From positions 1-29,667 of the forward strand of contig JAEWEJ010000342.1 of assembly GCA_023389455.1 (NCBI GenBank): a stretch of DNA of 29,667 nucleotides, read 5' to 3'. This DNA comes from Actinomycetes bacterium (GTDB taxonomy: Bacteria > Actinomycetota > Actinomycetes > Actinomycetales > Cellulomonadaceae). Both the position numbers and the translations under genes were made by a program. A model generated the notes under the pieces. It saw only the letters and a program-made list of their open reading frames with translations. It was not told where the DNA came from and did no database searches. This document shows positions 7,222 through 14,128 of the stretch, in pieces; the stretch's first letter is position 1, and each line of letters starts with the position of its first letter.

Positions 7222-8898
7222 CTAGCTCGTCGCGGGCCGGCCGGTGCCCGGCTGCCCCGTTCCCGGAGGCGGGGGTGACGACCCCGCGGAGGAGGGTGCC
7301 GACCCCGCGGGTGCGGGGTTGACGAGCACGCTGTCAGTGGTCGCGCGCTCCTCCGCGGTGCGCTTGTCCCACGTCGGCTTGCGCAGCGCGTAGAACAGCA
7401 GCGGCGGGCCGCCGAGGACGATGACCACCAGTCCCACGACGAGCGGGTACCCCACCTCGGAGAGGCCGGTGAACCCCGACGGCCGGATGAACGCGAGCAC
7501 GAACGCGATGGCGCTGAAGGCCAGCCCGACGCCGGCGACGAGCTTCATCGCCGGTGTCCGGTACGTGCGGACGACGTGCGGCTGCGTACGACGCAGCCGG
7601 ATCGCCGCGGTGAACATGAGCATGTACATGATCAGGTACAGCGCGGCGGCCATGTCGACGAGCGCGATGAACGCGGTGTTCCCGTTCGGCACCAGGACGA
7701 ACAGCAGTGCCAGCAGCGTCACGATGATGCCCTGGACACCGAGGATGCCGACCTGCACACCGGCCTTGTTGCGACGCTGGAGCGCCGGCGGGAGCAGGCC
7801 GGTGCGGGCCGCGGCCAGCAGACCGCGCGACGGACCGGCGATCCACGTGACGACCGACGCGAACGCCCCGAGCGCGATCAGCAGGGAGACCAGCGGCGTC
7901 CCCCACGCGATGCCCCAGTGGTCGAAGAACTCCTGAAAGGCCAGGTTGATCCCGTTGGTGACGCCCAGCTCCTTCTTGGGCACGGCGACCGAGATCGCGA
8001 TGGTCGGCAGGATGAACACCAGCAGGATGAGGCCGGTCGCGATCGCGATCGACCGGGGGAACCCGCGGCCGGGGTTCTTCATGTCGTTGGCGTGCACGGC
8101 GTTGACCTCCATCCCCGCGTACGCGAGGACGTTGGACACGATGAGCACGATCGACGCGATGCCCGTCCACGGCGGGATGACGGCGGACGCCTCGAGCGGC
8201 GTCTCCGACTTCTCGCCGGTGGTCAGCCAGATCGCGCCGAAGACGATGAGCATGACCGCGGGCAGGAGCGTGCCGAAGATGCCGCTCCACGACCCGACCT
8301 TCGCGAACAGGTTGCCGCCCGCGAGCGTGATGAGGGTGGACCCCCAGTACAGGACGAGGATGACCACGGCGGTGTACAGGCCGTTGTTCGCCAAGCCCTG
8401 GTCGTTGATGACGAACGACAGGCTCGCCGCGATGAACGCGATCTGCGTCGGGTACCAGACGACGTTCTGGATCCACTGCAGCCAGATGGCGACGAAGCCG
8501 ACGCGCTCCCCGAACGCCTCGCGCGCCCACGTGAAGACGCCCCCCTTCCACCCGGTCGCGAGCTCGGCGGCGACGAGGGCCGTGGGCACGAGGAACACGA
8601 TCGCGGGGATGACGAACAGGGTCACGGACCCGAGCCCGTAGGTCGCGATCGCCGGGAGGGAGCGCAGCGACGCGACCACCACGACGGTGAGCATCGCGAG
8701 CTGCAGGACGGACATGTAGGTCGCGGGACCGACGGCCGGCGCGCCGATCGCGGGGCCGGTGTGACCGGGCGGCGTGCGCGCGCCCGGCTTGCCGAACGGG
8801 TGCGGCTTGACGTGGTCGGCGGACGGCGCGTGCGTGCCGTCGGCCCGGACGTGCGGGCCGGTGCCTCCGGACGCGGGCGTGCTGCTCTGCGTCGACAT
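7222..8898 (-). CDS. gadC: Glutamate:GABA antiporter, copy 2
   Basis: A 558-residue paralogue of the antiporter at 3046-4701, with the same APC-type membrane core and the same His/Gly/Pro-rich N-terminal extension. I chose ATG 8898 because it has GAGGGGGA just upstream and aligns with the MSTT start of copy 1; a possible GTG at 8913 is less likely. The proteins diverge mainly in the last 30 residues (APAGSAPSSAGSSPPPPG here) and in loops. The start lies 25 bases after the gadB2 stop, so both genes form one transcript ending at the hairpin 7173-7215. Expected role: glutamate uptake in exchange for GABA. Confidence 0.92.
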   Translation of the reverse strand: MSTQSSTPASGGTGPHVRADGTHAPSADHVKPHPFGKPGARTPPGHTGPAIGAPAVGPATYMSVLQLAMLTVVVVASLRSLPAIATYGLGSVTLFVIPAIVFLVPTALVAAELATGWKGGVFTWAREAFGERVGFVAIWLQWIQNVVWYPTQIAFIAASLSFVINDQGLANNGLYTAVVILVLYWGSTLITLAGGNLFAKVGSWSGIFGTLLPAVMLIVFGAIWLTTGEKSETPLEASAVIPPWTGIASIVLIVSNVLAYAGMEVNAVHANDMKNPGRGFPRSIAIATGLILLVFILPTIAISVAVPKKELGVTNGINLAFQEFFDHWGIAWGTPLVSLLIALGAFASVVTWIAGPSRGLLAAARTGLLPPALQRRNKAGVQVGILGVQGIIVTLLALLFVLVPNGNTAFIALVDMAAALYLIMYMLMFTAAIRLRRTQPHVVRTYRTPAMKLVAGVGLAFSAIAFVLAFIRPSGFTGLSEVGYPLVVGLVVIVLGGPPLLFYALRKPTWDKRTAEERATTDSVLVNPAPAGSAPSSAGSSPPPPGTGQPGTGRPATS

Positions 8899-8923
8899 AG
8901 CTGTCCCCCTCACCTGTCCGGGC

Positions 8924-10330
8924 TCAGTGGTGGAAGCCGGAGCGGTGGCCCTCGGCCGGCATGGGACCGGTCAGGGCATCGAGGTAGGCGACCTCGTCGC
9001 GCAGGTCGGCGAGGAACGCCGACGCGAGGTCGTGGCTGAACCCGTTGCGCACCACCACGCGCTGCACGGTGAGGTCCGTCAGGTCCGCCGGCATCGGGTA
9101 AGCGGGCACCAGCCAGCCCTTCGTGCGGAGCCGCTCGGAGAGGTGGTAGAGGTTCCAGTTGGCGGTGTGCCCCTCGCGCAGGCGCCACGCGAAGACCGGG
9201 ATGTCCGAGCCGTCGTTCCACAGCTCGAACGCGGGCATCTTCGCGATCTCACCGGAGAGGTACAGGGCGACGTCGCGGGACGTCCGCTGCACCGTCTCGT
9301 ACCCCTTCCGGCCGAGCCGGATGAACAGGTAGTACTGCAGGAGCACCTGGGCACCGGGCCGCGAGAAGTTCAGCGCGAACGTCGGCATGTCGCCACCGAG
9401 GTACGACACCTTGAAGACCAGGTCCTCGGGCAGCGACGCGACGTCCCGCCACACCACCCAGCCGAGCCCGGGGTACACCAGCCCGTACTTGTGGCCCGAG
9501 GTGTTGATCGACGCGACCCGCGGGACGCGGAAGTCCCACTCCAGGTCGGGCTGGACGAACGGCGCGATCATGCCGCCGGACGCCCCGTCGACGTGGATGG
9601 GGACGTCGAGGCCCGTCGACTCCTGGATGCGGTCGAGCGCGGCGGAGATCTGCGCGACCGGCTCGTACATGCCGGTGTACGTGACGCCCATGATCGCGAC
9701 GACGCCGATCGTGTTCTCGTCGACGTACTTCTCCAGGTCGTGCCCGTCGAGGACCTTGTGCTCCAGCGAGATCGGCACGTACCGCGCCTCGACCTCGAAG
9801 TAGTTGCAGAACTTCTCCCAGCACACCTGCACCGCGCTGGACAGCACGAGGTTGGGCCGGTCCGTGGGCTTGCCGGCCTCGCGCCGCGCGTGCTGCCAGC
9901 GCCGCTTGAGCGCCAGCCCACCGAGCATGGCCGCCTCGGAGGAGCCGATGGTCGACGTGCCGATCGTGTGCTTCGGGTCCGGCGCGTGCCACAGGTCGGC
10001 GAGCATCGTCCAGCACCGCGTCTCGACGGCCGCCGTCTGCGGGTACTCGTCCTTGTCGATCATGTTCTTGTCGGCGGCCTCGATGTACAGCCGCGCCGCG
10101 TGGTCGTCCATCCACGTGCCGACGAAGGTCGCGAGGTTGAGCCGCGCGTTCCCGTCGAGCATCGCCTCGTCGTGGACGATCTGGTAGGCCGTCTCCGGCA
10201 GCGCCTCGTCCGACGGGAAGTCGAACTTCGGGACGGCCGTGGACTCCCCCGGCCTGGCGAAGACCGGATTGAGCTCGACGACCTCGGGCTCACCCTCGTG
10301 CCGCTCGGCTCGACGCGTGTTCGTGACCAT
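8924..10330 (-). CDS. gadB: Glutamate decarboxylase, copy 2
   Basis: A 468-residue protein the same length as copy 1, aligned without gaps. The PLP Lys281 in SGHKYG, Asp248 in HVDGASG and the terminal SGFHH are all kept, so both copies look catalytically intact. I chose ATG 10330 because it matches the MVTNTRRA start of copy 1; a longer frame to 10408 has no support. Differences concentrate in the N-terminal 45 residues and a few charged surface positions. A kinase predicted to make the PLP cofactor ends 176 bases upstream on the same strand. Confidence 0.95.
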   Translation of the reverse strand: MVTNTRRAERHEGEPEVVELNPVFARPGESTAVPKFDFPSDEALPETAYQIVHDEAMLDGNARLNLATFVGTWMDDHAARLYIEAADKNMIDKDEYPQTAAVETRCWTMLADLWHAPDPKHTIGTSTIGSSEAAMLGGLALKRRWQHARREAGKPTDRPNLVLSSAVQVCWEKFCNYFEVEARYVPISLEHKVLDGHDLEKYVDENTIGVVAIMGVTYTGMYEPVAQISAALDRIQESTGLDVPIHVDGASGGMIAPFVQPDLEWDFRVPRVASINTSGHKYGLVYPGLGWVVWRDVASLPEDLVFKVSYLGGDMPTFALNFSRPGAQVLLQYYLFIRLGRKGYETVQRTSRDVALYLSGEIAKMPAFELWNDGSDIPVFAWRLREGHTANWNLYHLSERLRTKGWLVPAYPMPADLTDLTVQRVVVRNGFSHDLASAFLADLRDEVAYLDALTGPMPAEGHRSGFHH

Positions 10331-10350
10331 GCTCAGCCCCCCGCTGACGT

Positions 10351-10385
10351 GGCCCCGCGGACGTGGGGCCTGTTTGTCGACGGTA
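10351..10385 (-). promoter_or_regulatory. gadB2 leader: candidate -10 and small hairpin
   Basis: TACCGT (10385-10380 on the minus strand) lies 49 bases before the gadB2 ATG and corresponds in position and context to TATCGT before gadB1. Between it and the start codon, GGCCCC (10351-10356) can pair with GGGGCC (10365-10370) across an 8-nt loop. A convincing -35 is not visible. The leader otherwise bears little resemblance to that of gadB1. Confidence 0.3.
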
Positions 10386-10506
10386 AGTCGGGAACGGCAG
10401 GTGTGCACAGGGAGGGGCGAAGGGCCTGGTCACCGTCCTGGCCGGTGACGAGCCGACAGCGTTCGACGGGGCTCGTCGGACCCCGTCGGGGGGACCGCGC
10501 GGTCCG

Positions 10507-11298
10507 TCAGGCGCCCTGACGGACCACCTCGAACGGCGCGCGCCCGGACACCCGGCCCTGGATGCCGGCGGTCACGAAGTCCTTCGCACGGGCGACAGCC
10601 GCACCGACCTCGGCGCCCTTCGCGAGCTCGGCGGTGATCGCGGCGGCCAGGGTGCACCCCGCACCGGCCACCCGCTCCTCGCCGACCTTCGGGGTGCGGA
10701 GCACGGTGACCTCGTCGTCCGCCACGAGCACGTCGACCGCGTCCTCGCCCGGCAGCTCGACGCCGCCCTTGGCCACGACGTACCGCGGGCCGAGCTGCTG
10801 GATGCGGCGGGCGGCCTCGGTGAGCTGCTCGACCGTCTCGATCGTGTCCATGCCGGACAGCGCACGCGTCTCGAAGAGGTTCGGCGTGACGACCGTCGCC
10901 AGCGGGACGATCTGCTCGCGCAGGGCGTTGTCCGTGTCCAGCGCCGCACCCGGCTCCTGGCCCTTGCAGATGAGGACCGGGTCGAGCACGACGTGCCGCC
11001 ACGGCTGGCGGCGCAGGCCCTCGGCCACGACGTCGATGGTCGCGGGCGTGCCGAGCATGCCGATCTTCACGACGTCGAGGTCGTACGCGGCAGCCGCGGC
11101 CTCCATCTGCGCGGCGATGACCTCGGGCGGCACGGGGAAGAACCGGTGCCCCCAGTCGTTCGCGGGGTCGAAGGAGACGATGCACGTGAGCGTGCCGAGG
11201 CCGAAGGCGCCGAGCTCCTGGAAGGTGCGCAGGTCCGCCTGGATGCCGGCGCCGCCGGTCGCTTCGGATCCGGCGATGACGTAGGCGAGGTCGACCAC
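10507..11298 (-). CDS. pdxK: Pyridoxal/pyridoxine kinase (ThiD-like, dual-cysteine type)
   Basis: A 263-residue ribokinase-fold kinase. I chose GTG 11298 because AGGAG (11309-11305) lies six bases upstream and the product then begins MVDLAYVIAGSEATGGAG, the family's N-terminus; the frame to 11352 adds a poor extension. IAGSEATGGAGIQADLRTFQELGAFG, DPVLICKG (Cys111) and VAGAGCT (Cys215) match the Gram-positive ThiD-like pyridoxal kinases, in which a lid cysteine near 110 and a catalytic-loop cysteine near 214 act together. ThiD proper makes HMP-PP for thiamine; the cysteine pair favours PLP salvage. Its neighbours, two PLP-dependent decarboxylases, fit that. Automated annotation may call it ThiD. 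Confidence 0.85.
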   Translation of the reverse strand: MVDLAYVIAGSEATGGAGIQADLRTFQELGAFGLGTLTCIVSFDPANDWGHRFFPVPPEVIAAQMEAAAAAYDLDVVKIGMLGTPATIDVVAEGLRRQPWRHVVLDPVLICKGQEPGAALDTDNALREQIVPLATVVTPNLFETRALSGMDTIETVEQLTEAARRIQQLGPRYVVAKGGVELPGEDAVDVLVADDEVTVLRTPKVGEERVAGAGCTLAAAITAELAKGAEVGAAVARAKDFVTAGIQGRVSGRAPFEVVRQGA

Positions 11299-11393
11299 GG
11301 GGTGCTCCTGGGAGGCTGGTGTGCGGGGTGTCGGCTCCAGCCTAGGCACCACGGCGGGGGTGCCGAGGGCCGCCGGGGCGTGCCACCCGTCGA

Positions 11394-11822
11394 TCAGAGG
11401 GCCGAGGGCTCGTCACCGGCGGCGCGCCGCTCGTCCAGCACGCGCAGCGCACGCTTCGGCGCCCGGCGGCGCCACGCGGACTCCAGCAGCTCCGCAGCGT
11501 GGTCCCAGTCGGGGTCGCTCGCTGGGTCGACGAGCATGCCGACCCAGCCGTGGGCGCCGTCGTAGTCGGGCACGAAGAAGCGTGTCGGGTCCTGCGCGAC
11601 CAGCTCGCGCTGCTCCTCGTGCGTCGTGCCGATCCGCAGCGCGAGCCGCCCGTCGTCGTGGTGGTCGACGGTGAGCCCGGCGAACCGGCGACCGCCCAGG
11701 AGGACCGCGGAGTGACCGTGCTCGCTGCGCCGCTGCACGCTCACCTCGGGCAGGGGTGCGACGACCTCGGCGAGGCGCGTCCGCGCGGCCTCGGCGTCGT
11801 CAGCCGTCCACGAGGTGCCCAT
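11394..11822 (-). CDS. MmcQ/YjbR-like protein
   Basis: A 142-residue cytoplasmic protein with the compact alpha/beta pattern of the MmcQ/YjbR (DUF419) family, which has a CyaY-like fold and may bind DNA; its function is not established. Recognisable parts are LGGRRFAGLTVDHHDDGRLALRI, the central HGWVGMLVD and the C-terminal helix LLESAWRRRAPKR. Length is typical. ATG 11822 is the only reasonable start, though its Shine-Dalgarno is poor. It lies between the kinase (95 bases downstream) and tetR, with a terminator hairpin upstream, so it is probably its own transcription unit. Confidence 0.82.
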   Translation of the reverse strand: MGTSWTADDAEAARTRLAEVVAPLPEVSVQRRSEHGHSAVLLGGRRFAGLTVDHHDDGRLALRIGTTHEEQRELVAQDPTRFFVPDYDGAHGWVGMLVDPASDPDWDHAAELLESAWRRRAPKRALRVLDERRAAGDEPSAL

Positions 11823-11874
11823 AGGGGCACGCTAGCGACACGTCGTCGCTGACGCGCGACGGTCACGCACGGCG

Positions 11875-11896
11875 CCCGCACGTCCTGCCGTGCGGG
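11875..11896 (-). terminator. Hairpin terminator of tetR
   Basis: CCCGCACG (11875-11882) pairs perfectly with CGTGCGGG (11889-11896) across a 6-nt loop, six bases beyond the tetR stop. No T-tract. Confidence 0.6.
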
Positions 11897-11902
11897 GCCG
11901 GC

Positions 11903-12574
11903 TCAGACCGGTGCCGACGACCACCCGGCGACGTGCAGCCGCTCGACGGCGTCGAGCAGGATGTCCAGGGCGAAGGCGAACTCGGCGTCGTCGTCGCACC
12001 CGGCCCCGGCGTGCGAGGCCGTCGTCGCCATGCGGACGATCGCGGGGTACGTCGCCGCCAGGTCCGCCATCACACGGCTGCGCTCCGCGGGGTCCTGCGG
12101 GAGTGCGGGCGTCGGCAGCACGTCGCGCGTCAGCCCCCACATGCGCGTGCTGAGCGCGTGCATCGCGTGGTGCACCAGGTCGGCCGACAGGCCGCCCGCG
12201 AACATGATGCCCATGAGCGAGTCCATGTAGGCCAGGACCGCGGGGCCGGCCGTCGTCCGCGTCTCGACGGCCGACTGCGCCCACGGGTGCGCCGTCATGA
12301 CCTGGCGTGCCGACAGGATCCGCGTGCGCAGCGCCTGCTTCCACGGCTGCCCCGCCGGTGCCGGCGCGATCTCGGCCACGATCCGCTCGACCATCCCGTC
12401 GACCAGCTCCTCGCGGTGGGCGACGTGCTTGTAGAGGGCCATCGGCGTGACGTCGAGCGCGTCGGCGAGCCTGCGCATGCTCATCGCCTCGAGCCCGACG
12501 TCGTCCGCCAGCGCGACGGCGGCGTCGAGCACGCGGGCACGGTCGAGGGGCGGGCGGGTCACGGGGGTTGACAC
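11903..12574 (-). CDS. TetR/AcrR-family repressor, likely regulator of the divergent DUF4386 gene
   Basis: A 223-residue protein with a TetR N-terminal helix-turn-helix at about residues 12-58 (ARVLDAAVALADDVGLEAMSMRRLADAL, then DVTPMALYKHVAHREELVDGM). The C-terminal ligand domain resembles the tetracycline-repressor type (TetR_C). GTG 12574 is the longest start; a GTG four codons later is possible. The start overlaps a TTGACA element that points the other way, and two matched palindromes lie in the shared intergenic region, so it very probably represses the DUF4386 gene and perhaps itself. The ligand is unknown. Confidence 0.9.
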   Translation of the reverse strand: MSTPVTRPPLDRARVLDAAVALADDVGLEAMSMRRLADALDVTPMALYKHVAHREELVDGMVERIVAEIAPAPAGQPWKQALRTRILSARQVMTAHPWAQSAVETRTTAGPAVLAYMDSLMGIMFAGGLSADLVHHAMHALSTRMWGLTRDVLPTPALPQDPAERSRVMADLAATYPAIVRMATTASHAGAGCDDDAEFAFALDILLDAVERLHVAGWSSAPV

Positions 12575-12624
12575 GTATACAACGTATACCTACGGTGGTC
12601 GAACGTCGGTATACGGCGTACACC
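12568..12624 (+). promoter_or_regulatory. Promoter of the DUF4386 gene with two TetR operators
   Basis: TTGACA (12568-12573), 17-bp spacer, then TACGGT (12591-12596). The spacer is almost filled by operator 1, GTATAC-AAC-GTATAC (12575-12589). A second site with the same 6-3-6 layout, GTATAC-GGC-GTACAC (12609-12623), lies 34 bp downstream centre to centre, between the expected start of transcription and the ATG at 12643. A repressor on these sites would block RNA polymerase directly. Confidence 0.75.
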
Positions 12625-12642
12625 TCCGACGATCGGCTCCCC

Positions 12643-13302
12643 ATGCCCCGCGCTCAGCGCACCCTCGCCCGCGCCGCCGGCGCGCTCTACCTCTCGACGC
12701 ACGTCACGTCCGTCACGGCCGTGGTCGCCTACGAGCACGGCGCACTGCGCCTGGGCGTCCTGCTCGAGGTCGTCCTCGCCCTGGGCTGCCTCGGCACCGG
12801 CGTGCTGCTGCTCGAGCTGCTGCGCCCCTACGGCCCCGTGCGCGCCACGACGTTCGCACTGCTGCGCACCCTCGAGGCGGCCGTCATCGCCGCCGGGACG
12901 CTGCCCATGCTCGCGCTCGCGTGGAACGAGCCCGCGGCACCGGACATCGCGACCACGCTGACCGACCTGCACACGGCGGCGTTCCTCGTCGGGCAGGGCC
13001 TGGTCATCAGCGTCAACACCGTCGTGCTCGGGTGGCTGCTCGTCGGCTCCGGCGTGGTGCCACGCGCCCTCGGCGTCCTCGGCGTCACGGGCGGCGTGCT
13101 CGTGCTCGCCGGCAACCTGGGCCAGCTGTCCGACGTCATCCCGCAGGGTGGCGCCGTCGCCGGGCTCAGCGCCGTCCCGGTGTTCGCCTTCGAGATCTGG
13201 TGGGCCGTCCTGCTCCTCACGCGCGGGCTGCGCCCGAGGCCCGCGGCGGGAGGCACCCCCGGCCCGCGTCCGGGACAGCGCGTCAGCGCGCCGGCATCGT
13301 GA
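12643..13302 (+). CDS. DUF4386 family integral membrane protein
   Basis: A 219-residue protein with about six hydrophobic helices, opening ARAAGALYLSTHVTSVTAVVAYEHG, which is the characteristic start of DUF4386 proteins. Length is usual for the family; function is unknown. ATG 12643 gives the family's N-terminus; an in-frame upstream start at 12568 would lie on the promoter. The gene is divergent from a TetR repressor with operators overlapping its promoter, so it is probably induced by a small molecule. Its last 20 bases overlap the end of the lipoprotein relic on the other strand. Confidence 0.85.
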   Translation: MPRAQRTLARAAGALYLSTHVTSVTAVVAYEHGALRLGVLLEVVLALGCLGTGVLLLELLRPYGPVRATTFALLRTLEAAVIAAGTLPMLALAWNEPAAPDIATTLTDLHTAAFLVGQGLVISVNTVVLGWLLVGSGVVPRALGVLGVTGGVLVLAGNLGQLSDVIPQGGAVAGLSAVPVFAFEIWWAVLLLTRGLRPRPAAGGTPGPRPGQRVSAPAS

Positions 13303-13487
13303 ACAACGCGACCCGCACCTGCGCCGGGTCGCCCGCGGCGAGCACGCGGACCTGGTCGACGCGCTCGCGGTGGCGTCGGGCGTCGCGAACCCCGAGGTGG
13401 GCGCGGCCGGTCCTCCCGTGCACGCCGTGAGCACGGACGCGGCGAGGACCGCGTAGCGCGTGGCTCCGGGGCGCTCGTGCACCGTCA
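13283..13487 (-). pseudogene. Collapsed paralogue of the adjacent lipoprotein gene
   Basis: ATG 13487 begins a clear lipoprotein signal (RYAVLAASVLTAC, lipobox LTAC, Cys23). After about 35 residues the sequence jumps, out of frame, to VDQVRVLAAGDPAQVRVALF followed by TMPAR and a stop at 13285-13283. That tail matches QIRVLLDVPSGAVHVALY, TMPER, the end of the intact lipoprotein at 13601. The nucleotide sequence around both stops is nearly the same. About 100 codons of the middle are missing and the frame is broken, leaving an inactive remnant. Confidence 0.75.
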
Positions 13488-13600
13488 TGCTGCGTCTCTC
13501 CTCGAGGTGATCGTCACCGGCGGCCGTGACCCGGCGACGCCGGCACCGGCACCGGACCCAGCCGCCCGCACCACCGGCACCCGGCACGCCGCTGCGCTGC

Positions 13601-14128
13601 TCAGCGCTCCGGCATCGTGTACAGCGCGACGTGCACCGCTCCGGACGGGACGTCGAGCAGCACCCGGATCTGCTGCCGCATGTCGCTCGGCCGGCTCGCC
13701 TCGCACACCCGGGCGTCCGCAGGCGCCTGGGCGACCCCGTAGAGCGCGAGCTCGTCCGCGTCGAGGCCCAGCGAGACGCGCGGCGCACCGATGCCCGCGT
13801 CCACGCACATCTCCTCGACCTCGTCCTCCGTCGCCGTGAACGTCACCAGCCACGCGTCGGTCATGGTGTCGTCGGCGCGCGGCTCGGCCGCCGCGTCCGA
13901 CGCCCCCGCCGGCAGCGCGAGACCGTAGGACTCCAGGACACCCGTGGGGTCCTGCACGTCCGCGGTCGGCGCAGGGGACGACGGCTGCGTCGACGCCGTC
14001 GGGGACGGGGTCCGCCCGGAGGGCGCCGCGTCCTGCCCGCCGCACGCGGCCACGAGCAGCACCGCGGTCAGGGCGCCCGCGACGGCGAGCAGCCGCACGG
14101 CGGTGCGGCCTCGGGAGGTGGTGGTCAT
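13601..14128 (-). CDS. Lipoprotein overlapping the pilin-like gene
   Basis: A 175-residue protein with signal peptide and lipobox VAAC (Cys29), a Ser/Thr/Pro linker (residues 31-60), then a small mixed alpha/beta domain containing two cysteines (EEMCVDAGIG and ARVCEASR) and ending VHVALYTMPER. ATG 14128 follows GAGGAG and overlaps the upstream TGA in an ATGA arrangement, so translation is coupled to the pilin-like gene. I do not recognise the domain. Its pairing with a secreted partner and the relic copy downstream suggest a protein that acts with, or protects against, the upstream product. That is inference. Confidence 0.8.
   Translation of the reverse strand: MTTTSRGRTAVRLLAVAGALTAVLLVAACGGQDAAPSGRTPSPTASTQPSSPAPTADVQDPTGVLESYGLALPAGASDAAAEPRADDTMTDAWLVTFTATEDEVEEMCVDAGIGAPRVSLGLDADELALYGVAQAPADARVCEASRPSDMRQQIRVLLDVPSGAVHVALYTMPER

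Noticed and set aside
8899..8913. Upstream GTG start for gadC2
   Set aside because: Copy 1 starts at the MST position and GAGGGGGA is correctly spaced for ATG 8898; the extra five residues would lie on that ribosome site.
3046..10330. The two gad modules as an assembly duplication artefact
   Set aside because: The copies differ at roughly one residue in nine in gadB, at many synonymous sites and in their leaders and terminators, so they are genuine separate copies.
11299..11352. Longer pyridoxal kinase start
   Set aside because: The added residues are a Pro/Thr-rich extension without a ribosome site, whereas AGGAG is correctly spaced for GTG 11298 and gives the family's N-terminus.
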